A stretch of DNA of 64,000 nt from Lysobacter_C viscosus. GTDB lineage: Bacteria > Pseudomonadota > Gammaproteobacteria > Xanthomonadales > Xanthomonadaceae. The DNA lies in assembly GCF_046600715.1 (NCBI RefSeq), contig NZ_JBJMAV010000001.1:434001-498000 (forward strand), in the 5' to 3' direction. Below, piece by piece: positions 54,148-64,000 of the stretch (the first letter of the stretch is position 1; the number at the start of each line of letters is the position of its first letter). The notes beneath the pieces were generated by a model. That model was not told the origin of the DNA and ran no database searches. It worked only from the letters and a program-made list of their open reading frames with translations. Made by a program: the position numbers and the translations under genes.

Positions 54148-54714
54148 ATGTCCCTGCCCGCCCCCATCAACCTCCAGGCCTGGATCGACGAGCACCGGCA
54201 CCTGCTCAAGCCGCCCGTCGGCAACAAGTGCATCGTCGACGGCGACTACATCGTCATGATCGTCGGCGGGCCCAATGCGCGCACCGACTACCACTGGGAG
54301 GAAGGCCCGGAGTTCTTCTACCAGCTGGAGGGCGAAATGGTGCTGCGCGTCCAGGAGGACGATGCGTCGGGCCAGCCGGTCGCGCGCGACATCCGCATCA
54401 GCGCCGGCGAGATGTTCTACCTGCCGCCGCGCATCCCGCACAGCCCCCAGCGCATGCCCGGCTCGGTCGGCCTGGTCATCGAGCGCAAGCGCCTGGCCCA
54501 CGAGGACGACGCGCTGATGTGGTTCTGCGTGGCATGCAACCACAAACTCTACGAGGAGCAGTTCCACCTGGTGGATATCGAGCGCGATTTCTTCCAGGTG
54601 TTCGAGCGCTTCTACCGCGACGACGCACTGCGTACCTGCAGCGAATGCGGCACGCTCAACCCGCGCCCCGGCCGCTACGAGATGCAGGCCGATTCGCAGG
54701 CCGACATCACCTGA
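54148..54714 (+). CDS. nbaC: 3-hydroxyanthranilate 3,4-dioxygenase
   Basis: The 188-residue cupin opens the 3-hydroxyanthranilate ring to 2-amino-3-carboxymuconate semialdehyde (ACMS). The Fe(II) ligands are His49, Glu55 (DYHWEEGPEFFYQ) and His98 (PPRIPHSPQRMP). The bacterial C-terminal rubredoxin-like site is present as Cys127/Cys130 (CVAC) and Cys164/Cys167 (CSEC). Length and motifs match NbaC-type enzymes. It begins 39 nt after the deaminase gene. ACMS can cyclise to quinolinate for NAD synthesis or be taken by the decarboxylase next door. Confidence 0.96.
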   Translation: MSLPAPINLQAWIDEHRHLLKPPVGNKCIVDGDYIVMIVGGPNARTDYHWEEGPEFFYQLEGEMVLRVQEDDASGQPVARDIRISAGEMFYLPPRIPHSPQRMPGSVGLVIERKRLAHEDDALMWFCVACNHKLYEEQFHLVDIERDFFQVFERFYRDDALRTCSECGTLNPRPGRYEMQADSQADIT

Positions 54715-54738
54715 GCCGGCGCCCCGACTGGACACTCC

Positions 54739-55764
54739 ATGCTGAAGATCGACATCCACGCCCATTACCTGCCGCGCGACTGGCCCGACCTCGCGCGCAA
54801 GTACGGCGACGACCGCTTCCCGGTCATCCACCACACCGAGGACGGGCGGCACCGCATCTACAAGGACGGCAAGTTCTTCCGCGAGATCTGGTCCAAGACC
54901 TGGGACGCGCAGGAGCGCATCGACGATTACGCGCGGTTCGGCGTGCAGGTACAGGTCATCAGCACGGTGCCCGTGATGTTCAGCTACTGGGCCAAGCCGC
55001 ACCACGCGCTGGAACTGCACCAGGCGCTCAACGACCACATGGCCGAGACCTGCCGCGCCCACCCACGCCACTACGCCGGCATCGGTACGGTGCCGCTGCA
55101 GTCGCCGCGCCTGGCCGTGCAGGAGCTTGAGCGGTGCATGGACCAGCTGGGCCTGCAGGGCGTGCAGATCGGCAGCCACGTCAACTGCGCCTCGGGCCAG
55201 CACTGGAACCTGGACGCGCCCGAGCTGTTCGAGTTCTTCCAGGCCGCCAACGACCTGGGCGCGGCGATCCTGGTCCATCCGTGGGACATGATGGGCACCG
55301 ACAGCATGCCCAAGTACTGGCTGCCGTGGCTGGTGGGGATGCCGGCCGAACAGTCGCGGGCGGCGTGCAGCCTGGTCTTCGGCGGCGTGATGGAGCGACT
55401 GCCCAAGCTGAAGGTGTGCATGGCGCACGGCGGCGGAAGCTTCCCGTACACGATCGGCCGCATCGAGCACGGCTTCAACATGCGCCCCGACCTTGTCGCC
55501 ACCGACAACCCGCGCAATCCGCGCGAGTACCTGGGCCGGTTCTTTTTCGATTCGTGGGTGGCCGACGACCGTGCCCTGCGCTACCTGCTCGACACCTGCG
55601 GCGTGGACCGGGTCATGCTGGGCACCGACTACCCGTTCCCGCTGGGCGAACAGGAGCCCGGTGCGGGCATCGCCTCCCTGGGCCTGGACGAAAAGGCACA
55701 GGCGCGGCTGTACCACGGCACTGCCCTGGAGTGGCTGGGGCTGCCGAAATCGCGGTTCGCCTGA
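54739..55764 (+). CDS. nbaD: 2-amino-3-carboxymuconate-6-semialdehyde decarboxylase (ACMSD)
   Basis: The 341-residue amidohydrolase-fold decarboxylase has the zinc ligands His7 and His9 (DIHAHYLPRDWP), a later metal His in ILVHPWDMMG, His in CMAHGGGSFPY, and the catalytic-site Asp in LGTDYPFPLGE. It removes CO2 from ACMS, so it diverts flux away from quinolinate and toward 2-aminomuconate semialdehyde. It starts 24 nt after the dioxygenase gene and is followed by kynU after 101 nt. Confidence 0.95.
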   Translation: MLKIDIHAHYLPRDWPDLARKYGDDRFPVIHHTEDGRHRIYKDGKFFREIWSKTWDAQERIDDYARFGVQVQVISTVPVMFSYWAKPHHALELHQALNDHMAETCRAHPRHYAGIGTVPLQSPRLAVQELERCMDQLGLQGVQIGSHVNCASGQHWNLDAPELFEFFQAANDLGAAILVHPWDMMGTDSMPKYWLPWLVGMPAEQSRAACSLVFGGVMERLPKLKVCMAHGGGSFPYTIGRIEHGFNMRPDLVATDNPRNPREYLGRFFFDSWVADDRALRYLLDTCGVDRVMLGTDYPFPLGEQEPGAGIASLGLDEKAQARLYHGTALEWLGLPKSRFA

Positions 55765-55865
55765 TTCGCCCTTCCGACCCGCCTGAAGGATCTCCGCAGC
55801 CCCCGTACGCCTGCGGGCCTGCCGAGCGAGGAAGACCCGCTGCAACCGATGGAACTCCGATACCC

Positions 55866-57129
<1,264 letters not shown>

Positions 57130-57137
<8 letters not shown>

Positions 57138-58506
57138 TCGCCGCATCACCATCGTCGGTGCTGGCCTGGCGGGGGCGTTGCTGGCCACCCTGCTCGCCCG
57201 GCGGGGGTGGTCGGTCGACGTGTACGAGAAGCGCGGTGACCCGCGTTTGAAGGGGTACGAAGGGGGGCGATCGATCAACCTGGCGCTGGCCGAGCGTGGC
57301 CGCCACGCGCTGCAGCTGGCGGGCGCGGACGAAGCGGTCATGGCCCACGCGGTCATGATGCGCGGGCGGATGGTGCACTTCGCCGATGGCCGGACCGACC
57401 TGCAGCGCTATGGGCGCGACGACAGCGAGGTGATCTGGTCGGTCCATCGGGGCGAGCTCAACATCACCCTGCTCGATATCGCCGGGCAGGCGGGCGCGCG
57501 CATCCACTTCCACCGGGGCCTTGAGCGCGTCGACTTCGATACCGATACGGCGACTTTCCTCGACCCGAGGGACGGCAGCGAACACCCGGTCGACTTCTCG
57601 GCGCTGGTTGGCGCCGACGGGGCCGGTTCCACGCTGCGTCGCCAGATGGCGGCCTGCACTGAACTGGGCGAGCGCACCGACTTCCTTGGCCACTCGTACA
57701 AGGAGCTGGAAATCCCGCCCGCGGAAGACGGCGCGTTCCGGATCGAGCCCAACGCGCTGCACATCTGGCCGCGCGGCCGGTACATGTGCATCGCACTGCC
57801 CAACGACGAGCGCACCTTCACCGTCACCCTGTTCCTGCCCAACGAGTCCGAGCGGCCGGGCGATCCGAGCTTCGAGACCGTCCGTGATGGCGCCACGGCG
57901 CGGGAGCTGTTCGAACGCGACTTCGCCGACGCGCTCGCGCTCATCCCCGATCTGGAGCAGGACTTCGAGCGCAACCCGGCCGGCCTGCTGGCCACGCTCT
58001 ACCTGGACCGCTGGCACCTGCAGGGCCGCGCGGTGCTGGTGGGCGACGCGGCGCACGCGATGGTGCCGTTCCATGGCCAGGGCATGAACTGCGCGTTCGA
58101 GGACTGCGTGGCCCTGGCCGACCACCTGGAACACGCCGACGACTGCGGCCGGGCATTCGCTGCGTTCCAGGCCGAGCGCCTGCCCGACTCCCGCGCGATC
58201 CAGGCGATGGCGCTCGAGAACTACCTGGAGATGCGCGACCGGGTGGATGACGACGACTTCCTGCTGCAACGCACGCTGGAGCGGACCCTCGCCGAGCGCC
58301 ACCCGGACCGCTTCGTGCCGCGCTACTGGATGGTCACGTTCAGTCGGATCCCGTATGGCGTGGCTTTCGAGCGCGGCCAGGTCCAGCGCGAGCTGCTGGT
58401 CGAGCTGACGCGCGGACACGCCAGCCTCGACACGCTTGATTGGGACGTCGTGGATGAGGCGGTGCGCGAACGCCTGTCGCCCCTCCCCGCCGACAACGTC
58501 CTGTAG
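57130..58506 (+). CDS. kmo: Kynurenine 3-monooxygenase
   Basis: The 458-residue flavoprotein hydroxylates kynurenine with NADPH and oxygen. Motifs are the FAD site ITIVGAGLAGALLATLLARR, YEGGRSINLALAERGRHAL, LVGADGAGSTLRRQM and the second FAD motif LVGDAAHAMVPFHGQGMNCAFED. Eukaryotic enzymes end in a membrane anchor; here the C-terminus is not clearly hydrophobic, as in other bacterial KMOs. It is the last gene of the operon, and a short palindromic repeat overlaps its stop codon. Confidence 0.95.
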
Positions 58507-58526
58507 CAGCGACGTGAGTCGCGACC
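58502..58526. repeat. Short palindromic repeat overlapping the kmo stop codon
   Basis: TGTAGCAGCGACGTGAGTCG followed by CGACC matches the family repeat TGTAGGAGCGACGTGAGTCG. GCGAC and GTCGC form a hairpin around GTGA. The TAG of the repeat serves as the kmo stop codon. Such repeats may act as 3' mRNA hairpins. Confidence 0.7.
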
Positions 58527-58594
58527 ACGACACGCCAGCGGGTCTCAGAACAGATCCTGACCCACGTCGCGCCCGCAAACAGGGAACGTAAGCA

Positions 58595-60043
58595 ATGCCC
58601 GCCAGCTTCCTCTTCTACGACCTGGAAACCTTCGGCGCGGATCCGCGCACCACGCGCATCGCGCAGTTCGCGGCTATCCGCACCGACGCCGGACTCAACC
58701 CTGTGGACGAGCCGGTCAGCTTCTTCGTCAAGCCCGCCGATGACCTGCTGCCCTCGCCCGGCGCCACCCTGGTCACCGGCATCACGCCGCAACGGGCGAT
58801 GGCCGAGGGCGTCAACGAGGCCGAGGCGTTCTCGCGCATCGTCGATGAAATGGCGCGGCCGGAAACCTGCACGCTGGGCTACAACTCGCTGCGCTTCGAC
58901 GACGAGTTCATCCGCCACGGCCTGTTCCGCAATTTCCACGACCCGTACGAGCGAGAATGGCGCGGCGGCAACTCGCGCTGGGACCTTCTGGACGTGATGC
59001 GACTTGCGCACGCCCTGCGCCCGGAGGGCCTGGTGTGGCCCAAACGCGAGGACGGCGCGACCTCGTTCAAGCTCGAGCACCTGGCGATGGCCAACGGGGT
59101 GCGCGAGGGCGACGCACACGAGGCGCTGTCGGACGTGCGGGCGTTGATCGGGCTGGCGCGAAAGCTGCGCCAGGCGCAGCCGCGGCTCTGGGACTACGCG
59201 CTCAAGTTGCGCGACAAGCGCTTCGCTGCGCGGATGCTCGACCCCACGGCGATGCAGCCGGTACTCCACGTCTCGCAGCGCTTCCCGGCCAGCCGCCTGT
59301 GCGCCGCCCCGGTCCTGCCCATTGCACGCCACCCCTTCATCGACAGCCGGGTGATCGTGTTCGACCTGGGGCAATCACCCGAACGGCTGCTGGCGCTCGC
59401 GCCCGATGAAATCGCCGACCGGCTGTACACCCCGGCCGCCGACCTGCCAGAAGGCGAAGAGCGAATCGCGCTCAAGGAAATCCACTTCAACCGCTGCCCC
59501 GCCCTCGTGGACTGGACGCACTTGCGCCCGACCGACTTCGAGCGCCTAGGCATTGACGCGGTGCGGATCGAGGACCATGCCCGGCAGCTGCGTGCTGCCG
59601 GCCCGGCCCTGGCTGAGAAGGTCCGCCAGGTCTTCGGCGTCCAGCGCGACCGCGCGCCGTCCGACCCCGACGCCGCGCTCTACGACGGCTTCCTCGCCGA
59701 GGGCGATCGGCGTGTCCTGGCCGAGGTGCGCACCACCCCGCCGGGGACGCTGGCCCGCCGCGTGTTCGGCTTCCGCGACACGCGCCTGCCCGAGCTGCTG
59801 CTGCGCTACCGCGCCCGCAACTGGCCCGATACGCTGTCTGCCGACGAAAAGGCCCACTGGGACGAATACCGGCGCCGGCGCCTGCGCACCGACGCCGGCC
59901 TCTCGGAGTACACGTTCGAACGCTTCGACGCGGAACTTGCCACGCTTCGCGCCAGCTGCGCGAACGCCGGTGACGGCCGCGGGCTGGCGCTGCTGGACCA
60001 CATCGAGGCCTGGCGCCGCGACCTCGACGCCGGTCTGACCTGA
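58595..60043 (+). CDS. sbcB: Exodeoxyribonuclease I
   Basis: The 482-residue 3'-5' single-strand DNA exonuclease (E. coli 475) acts in mismatch repair and recombination. DEDDh residues lie in FLFYDLETFGADPRT, LGYNSLRFDDEFIRH and AHEALSDVRALIGLARKL. The C-terminal SH3-like and helical extensions follow (FNRCPALVDW and LRYRARNWPDTLSADEKAHW). The ATG at 58595 is 88 nt after kmo; the leader AACGTAAGCA lacks a strong Shine-Dalgarno. Confidence 0.95.
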   Translation: MPASFLFYDLETFGADPRTTRIAQFAAIRTDAGLNPVDEPVSFFVKPADDLLPSPGATLVTGITPQRAMAEGVNEAEAFSRIVDEMARPETCTLGYNSLRFDDEFIRHGLFRNFHDPYEREWRGGNSRWDLLDVMRLAHALRPEGLVWPKREDGATSFKLEHLAMANGVREGDAHEALSDVRALIGLARKLRQAQPRLWDYALKLRDKRFAARMLDPTAMQPVLHVSQRFPASRLCAAPVLPIARHPFIDSRVIVFDLGQSPERLLALAPDEIADRLYTPAADLPEGEERIALKEIHFNRCPALVDWTHLRPTDFERLGIDAVRIEDHARQLRAAGPALAEKVRQVFGVQRDRAPSDPDAALYDGFLAEGDRRVLAEVRTTPPGTLARRVFGFRDTRLPELLLRYRARNWPDTLSADEKAHWDEYRRRRLRTDAGLSEYTFERFDAELATLRASCANAGDGRGLALLDHIEAWRRDLDAGLT

Positions 60044-60084
60044 GGCGGGCCAGACTGGGCGCCGACTTCCGTCCTTGAGCGACC

Positions 60085-60771
60085 ATGGCCGCGTACTTCA
60101 CCGACAAGAGCTTCGGCTTCCTGCGAGCACTGGCGGGCAACAACAACCGCCCCTGGTTCCAGGCGCACAAGGCTGACTACGAAGCGCATGTGCGCGAACC
60201 GTTCCAGCGCCTGCTGGGCGACCTGCAACCGCTCCTCGCGGGGGTCAGTACGCACTACCGGGCCGAGCCGAAGACAGTAGGCGGCTCGCTGTTCCGGATC
60301 CAGCGCGACACCCGCTTCGCCAACGACAAGACCCCGTACAAGTCCTGGCAGGGCGCGCGGCTGTTCCACGAGCGCAGCCGGCAGGTCACCGCGCCCTCGT
60401 TCTACCTGCACCTGCAGGAGGGTCGGTGCTTCATCGGCGGGGGCTTGTGGCGCCCGGATACGCCGACGCTGCGCCGCATCCGGCAGTTCATCCTCGACAA
60501 CCCCGACAGCTGGAAGGCCGCCAGCCGCGGCGAGGCGTTCCGAACGAGGTTCGAGCTGGACCAGGGCAACATGCTGGTGCGGGTGCCGCGCGGCTACCCG
60601 GCGGGGTCCGGGTTCGACGACGACCTGCGCCGAAAGAACCATGTGGCCGTCGCATCCCTTGACGACGTCGTAATGACCGGTCCGCGGCTGCTCGAGGCGC
60701 TGGAACGCGACCTGGCCACCCTCGCCCCGTTCGTGGACTACCTGTGTGCGGCCCTGGACCTGGAGTTCTGA
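60085..60771 (+). CDS. DUF2461 family protein
   Basis: The 228-residue protein matches the TIGR02453/DUF2461 family: FLRALAGNNNRPWFQAHKADYE near the start, FRIQRDTRFANDKTPYKSW, FYLHLQEGRCFIGGGLWRPD and the terminal LAPFVDYLCAALDLEF. The family is widespread and of unknown biochemical function. It begins 41 nt after sbcB on the same strand and may be co-transcribed with it. No membrane helices or signal are present. Confidence 0.88.
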   Translation: MAAYFTDKSFGFLRALAGNNNRPWFQAHKADYEAHVREPFQRLLGDLQPLLAGVSTHYRAEPKTVGGSLFRIQRDTRFANDKTPYKSWQGARLFHERSRQVTAPSFYLHLQEGRCFIGGGLWRPDTPTLRRIRQFILDNPDSWKAASRGEAFRTRFELDQGNMLVRVPRGYPAGSGFDDDLRRKNHVAVASLDDVVMTGPRLLEALERDLATLAPFVDYLCAALDLEF

Positions 60772-60948
60772 AGGCGGCTTCGCCACCGCGCGCACCCTGA
60801 CCCTTTCCCGCACTGCGACATGACTTCGGCGCCGCCGGCGCCGATAGTCCGTCTCGATACGCCGGCGCATGGATGACCGCCGCGGGACCGCGCAACGGAT
60901 GGCAGGAGGCCAACGGACTGCGCCTTTGGGGATTCAGGGAGAGGAATC

Positions 60949-61809
60949 ATGCGCAAGTACCTGTGGGCGGCCGCGCTGGCCGCCTTGCCGACCGTGGCCG
61001 TCCAGGCCAATACCGGCGTCGCGTTCGTACACGGCACCGGTCAGCAGTCCAATGCCTACCAGGACTACTGGACGCCGAAAATGGTCGATTCGGTCCGCCA
61101 GGGCCTGCCGGACCCGGCCAACTACACCGTCGTCAATTGCGATTTCAGCCGCTACATGTGGGACCAGGGTGCCGCGGGGTGCCTGGCGGGCCAGCTCAGC
61201 AGCTTCATCCAGGCACGGGGGATCACCCGGCTTGTCGTGATCACCCATTCCAATGGCGGCAACGTGATGCGCTGGATCCTGTCCAACCCGACCTGGGACA
61301 GCCGCTACCCCGCTATCATCGATCGCGTCGTTCGCGTCAACGCGCTGGCGCCCTCCTCGGCCGGTACCCCGCTGGCCGACGCGGTGATGAACGGCAACAC
61401 CTTCGAACGGTCGCTGGGCTGGTTGCTGGGCTACGCCTCCGACGCGGTGCGCCAGCAGCAGGAAAGCTGGATGGCCTACTACAACGGCAACTACCTCTAC
61501 GGAACCGCCGGCCGGCCCACCTTGCCCCGCGCCTTCCGCAGCGTCGTCGGCACCGACGTGGATAGCGCGGTGTGGGACGCGGACAGCTATTGCGGGGGAT
61601 ACGCTGAGAACGTTGGCCTTGAGACCACGCAGTGGTGGCTGGACTCGTGCTCTGACGGATTCCTGGAGTGCGCCAGCCAGTCGGCGGCCGGCACCGTGTG
61701 GTTCACCGACAAGACCCGCATGGCCGGGCGCGAACCGCTCAGCCACAACCAGAGCCGACGACCGTGCTTCGGGCTCAACACCGTCCTGCGCAACGACCTG
61801 GGCCAATGA
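60949..61809 (+). CDS. Secreted alpha/beta-hydrolase-like protein
   Basis: The 286-residue protein has a Sec signal (MRKYLWAAALAALPTVAVQA). The mature part begins with the oxyanion-loop pattern GVAFVHGTGQQ and has the nucleophile elbow ITHSNGGNVMRW, as in lipase and PGAP1-like hydrolases. Five or more cysteines suggest disulfides. AGAGAGG lies about 7 nt before the ATG. The next gene begins only 11 nt after its stop, and that protein is also exported, so the two may act together outside the cell. Substrate is unknown. Confidence 0.72.
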   Translation: MRKYLWAAALAALPTVAVQANTGVAFVHGTGQQSNAYQDYWTPKMVDSVRQGLPDPANYTVVNCDFSRYMWDQGAAGCLAGQLSSFIQARGITRLVVITHSNGGNVMRWILSNPTWDSRYPAIIDRVVRVNALAPSSAGTPLADAVMNGNTFERSLGWLLGYASDAVRQQQESWMAYYNGNYLYGTAGRPTLPRAFRSVVGTDVDSAVWDADSYCGGYAENVGLETTQWWLDSCSDGFLECASQSAAGTVWFTDKTRMAGREPLSHNQSRRPCFGLNTVLRNDLGQ

Positions 61810-61820
61810 GGACACCGACC

Positions 61821-63008
61821 ATGCGAACGACCACCACTCTCTGCGCTATTGCCCTGCTCGCCTGCACCGGAGCCATCCACGCACAGGCGCCCACCACCCC
61901 GATGCTGCCCAGCGGTGGCCGCGACATGACGCCGCAGCGTGCCATCCAGGCACCCCCGCCCTCCCACACGGTCGAACGCGAGCCAGTGCAGTACAGCTGG
62001 CGCGTGGACCCGGGCACCGACATCACCCCGCCACGTCCCCACGTCACCGAAAGCCGCGAATACTGGCGCACCGTGGACGCCGCCGAGCTGCGGCGCGGGG
62101 TGTCCCTGCAGGCCAGCGCGCCCGGCGCACTGGTGCGCGTCAGCCCTGCGGCGGGCGCCACACCCGTCGATGCCCGGGCGCTGCAGGTCACCCGGGGTGG
62201 GCGCGCGGTGCCGCTGGCGAGCCGCACGCCTGCCGCCCAGCTGCAGGCCGCCGGCCTGGCCGTGCCCGATGGCTCGGCGGCGGTGCAGCTGGAACGCCGC
62301 GCGGGCGCCGGGGCATTCGCATTGCGCGCGCCCGATGCCCGCGGCCGCTACGTCGTGCATGTATACGAGCCCGAAAGCGATATCCGCCTGTTCGCGGCAC
62401 TTGGCCGTGACCGGGTACTGGCGGGGGGGCGCGCCGACATCGCGGTCAACCTGCAGGAAGGCGCGCGGCGATTGCGCGGAACACGGGCGGAGGGTCTGCT
62501 GGTGGCGCCGGACGGCCGCACCTGGCCGGTCCAGCTCAAGCCCGGTCGCGACGGCATCCTGCGTGGACGCGCACCCGTGCCGGCCGACGTGGGCGACGCG
62601 CCGGGGTTGTGGGAGGTGCAGGTGTTCGCCGGCAACGGCGAGGTCCAGCGCGATGCACGCACGGCCTTCTCGGTGGCACTGCCCACCGCGCGCCTGGACG
62701 GCGGCTACCGGTTCGATGCACGCCGGTTGCGCTTCGCGCTGCCGGTGGATGCCGCCGCTCCAGGCCGCTACGAGGCGCGCGGCACGCTCTACGCGACCGC
62801 GCCCGACGGCGTGGCACGTCCGGTGTCGGTGGCCCACTCGGCCCGGTGGATGGCGCCGGGTCGTGGCGAGCTGGTGCTTGCGTTCGATCGCGCGCACCTG
62901 CCCCCGGGCTACGGCGCGCCTTACGAGTTGCGCCAGCTCGAACTCAACGACCAGTCGAGGATGGCACCGGTGGAGCGGCGCGAGCGAGCCGCGCGCATCG
63001 TGGACTGA
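61821..63008 (+). CDS. Secreted DUF4785-like protein
   Basis: The 395-residue protein has a Sec signal (cleavage after AIHA) and a mainly beta, Ala/Arg-rich body with several Ig-like stretches (SLQASAPGALVRVSPAAGA; RYVVHVYEPESDIRLFAALG; GRYEARGTLYATAPDG). I think it belongs to DUF4785, an envelope-associated family in Xanthomonadaceae, without certainty. The ATG at 61821 was chosen because GAGG lies 9 nt upstream; an ATG at 61806 overlaps the previous stop. It is translationally close to the secreted hydrolase, and a stable hairpin follows. Confidence 0.62.
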   Translation: MRTTTTLCAIALLACTGAIHAQAPTTPMLPSGGRDMTPQRAIQAPPPSHTVEREPVQYSWRVDPGTDITPPRPHVTESREYWRTVDAAELRRGVSLQASAPGALVRVSPAAGATPVDARALQVTRGGRAVPLASRTPAAQLQAAGLAVPDGSAAVQLERRAGAGAFALRAPDARGRYVVHVYEPESDIRLFAALGRDRVLAGGRADIAVNLQEGARRLRGTRAEGLLVAPDGRTWPVQLKPGRDGILRGRAPVPADVGDAPGLWEVQVFAGNGEVQRDARTAFSVALPTARLDGGYRFDARRLRFALPVDAAAPGRYEARGTLYATAPDGVARPVSVAHSARWMAPGRGELVLAFDRAHLPPGYGAPYELRQLELNDQSRMAPVERRERAARIVD

Positions 63009-63015
63009 CAGGCGT

Positions 63016-63043
63016 CGCGGGCCGGCCATGGCGCCGGCCCGCG
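63016..63043 (+). terminator. Hairpin after the DUF4785-like gene
   Basis: CGCGGGCCGGC and GCCGGCCCGCG form a perfect 11-bp stem with a 6-nt loop, 8 nt after the stop codon, followed by TCTCT. It is very stable but has no proper T run. Confidence 0.6.
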
Positions 63044-63126
63044 TCTCTACCGCGCCCTGCGGGGAATGGCCATGGCGCGCGGCGATTGGCTAAGCTGCCC
63101 GCCTTGCTGACCGAGCGGAGCGGTGG

Positions 63127-63687
63127 ATGAACAAGGTCGTCGTGGTGCTGGTGGTGTTGGGCCTGGCGTTGCTGGGCTATCTCGCGGCGGGTCCGTTCCT
63201 GACCATCAACGCGATGCGCAAGGCGGTGGAAACGCAGAACAGCGCCGAGTTGTCCAAGCACATCGACTTCCCCGTCCTGCGCCGCAACCTGAAGGTCCAG
63301 GTCGACGACTACGTGGTCCGCCAGGCGGGGCCCGACGTCCAGTCCCATCCCTTCGGCTCGATCGCGGTGCAGATCGCCAGCGGCGTCGCGGGCGGTGCGG
63401 TCGACGCACTGACCACCCCGGCGGGCGTGGGGGCGATGATGGAGGGCCGCGGAGTGCTGCATCGCATCACCGGCGGCGGCATCGACCGCAACGACAGCGT
63501 CGCCCATGAGCCCCCGGACGACCCGATGGAGGGGGCCAGCTACGGCTTCGAATCAGCCTCGCGTTTCACCGCCACGGTGCAGGACCCGGCCGGCAACCCG
63601 ACCGTCTTCGTGCTGACCCGGAACGGCCTGGCCTGGCGCCTGACCGATATCCGCCTGCCGCTGTCCGAGCCGACCGGAGCCGACTAG
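63127..63687 (+). CDS. DUF2939 family membrane-anchored protein
   Basis: The 186-residue protein has an N-terminal anchor (VVVVLVVLGLALLGYLAAGPF) and a DUF2939-like body: FLTINAMRKAVETQNSAELS, HIDFPVLRRNLKVQV and RNGLAWRLTDIRLPL at the end. The family is of unknown function and probably periplasmic. The gene has its own 118-nt upstream gap and converges with a 5'-nucleotidase-like gene across a hairpin. An AGCGG stretch lies just before the ATG, a weak ribosome site. Confidence 0.8.
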   Translation: MNKVVVVLVVLGLALLGYLAAGPFLTINAMRKAVETQNSAELSKHIDFPVLRRNLKVQVDDYVVRQAGPDVQSHPFGSIAVQIASGVAGGAVDALTTPAGVGAMMEGRGVLHRITGGGIDRNDSVAHEPPDDPMEGASYGFESASRFTATVQDPAGNPTVFVLTRNGLAWRLTDIRLPLSEPTGAD

Positions 63688-63704
63688 CCGGCCGGACGGC
63701 CGAC

Positions 63705-63734
63705 TGAGCCTGCCGGACGGCGCCCGGCCGCTCA
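63705..63734. terminator. Imperfect hairpin between convergent genes
   Basis: TGAGC and GCTCA flank an inner CCGG/CCGG pair, giving an interrupted stem that ends within the stop codon of the minus-strand gene. It could serve both directions; there is no T run. Confidence 0.35.
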
Positions 63735-64000
63735 GGGCCGGTTGGCGATCCCGTGGGGTACGTGTCCGGCGGCGACCAGGCCCTGCGCCGACGCGATGTT
63801 GTGCTCTGAATCGTCAAAGAAGATGTCCGCGCCGAAGGCCTCAAGGAATGGACCTTTCGGGCGCCCGCCCAGGAACAGCGCCTCGTCCAGGCGGATGCCC
63901 CAGTCGCGCAGGGTCCGGATCACGCGCTCATGCGCAGGGACCGATCGGGCGGTGACCAGGGCCGTGCGGATCGGCGAGTCCAGCCCCGGCGGGAACGCCG
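63732..64000 (-). CDS. 5'-nucleotidase-like protein (C-terminal part, cut by window end)
   Basis: The frame is open to the window edge and shows about 88 C-terminal residues. IRTALVTARSVPAHERV, LDEALFLGGRPKGPFLEAF and DIFFDDSEHN match the cytosolic 5'-nucleotidase family (NT5C1-like, Pfam 5_nucleotid type), a HAD-fold phosphatase of nucleoside monophosphates; the DDSEH segment corresponds to the metal-binding Asp region. The N-terminus lies beyond base 64000. Confidence 0.82.
   Translation of the reverse strand, partial: AFPPGLDSPIRTALVTARSVPAHERVIRTLRDWGIRLDEALFLGGRPKGPFLEAFGADIFFDDSEHNIASAQGLVAAGHVPHGIANRP

Overview
The window is a 64 kb piece of a high-GC gammaproteobacterial chromosome. 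It most resembles Lysobacter or a close relative in the Xanthomonadaceae/Lysobacteraceae. The best single clue is a secreted serine protease at 42863-44047 that closely matches alpha-lytic protease. The copL-copA-copB copper operon, the five-gene kynurenine block and degenerate copies of the family's TGTAGGAGCG-type short palindromic repeat point the same way. Nearly all of it is dense, ordinary core chromosome. I see no insertion sequence, prophage, integrase or CRISPR array.

Layout. 1-8301: the end of cmk, then rpsA and ihfB, then a tightly packed envelope operon (lapA, lapB, a WecA/WbpL-type sugar-phosphate transferase, a WbpM/CapD-type dehydratase, galU). 8401-9690: an amine or amino-acid oxidase. 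9770-14273: a minus-strand fatty-acid beta-oxidation operon headed by a PsrA-like TetR repressor; its promoter and operator can be read directly. 14456-24313: ndk, rlmN, pilF, rodZ-like, yfgM, bamB and der, followed by the molybdenum cofactor genes mobA, moeA and moeB. 24372-33604: a DUF2272 protein, a hydrolase, folD, guaB, guaA, tadA, orn and mscS. 33722-37718: the divergent ppsA/ppsR pair and a DUF1249 protein. 37763-38026: tRNA-Ala(GGC), tRNA-Glu(TTC) and a strong terminator. 38079-42304: the copper operon (copL, copA, copB, DUF411 protein) on the minus strand. 42863-48275: alpha-lytic protease, a periplasmic quinoprotein-like dehydrogenase, a DUF885 peptidase and an IscA-type carrier. 48421-58506: asnS, two unknown small proteins and a nine-gene kynurenine/3-hydroxyanthranilate operon. 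58595-64000: sbcB, several DUF proteins, a secreted hydrolase plus DUF4785-like pair, and a partial 5'-nucleotidase.

The kynurenine operon carries kmo, kynU, 3-hydroxyanthranilate dioxygenase, ACMS decarboxylase, an aldehyde dehydrogenase and a RidA-type deaminase, which is enough to take kynurenine to the oxalocrotonate level. It also contains a beta-carbonic anhydrase, a small two-helix membrane protein and an SDR whose catalytic Tyr and Lys are replaced; these three are the least explained parts. Other points worth attention are the altered specificity pocket of the alpha-lytic protease, the overlapping PsrA-box/promoter, the 15-bp repeat array in copB, the paired repeats in the copL leader, and an orphan terminator upstream of ndk.
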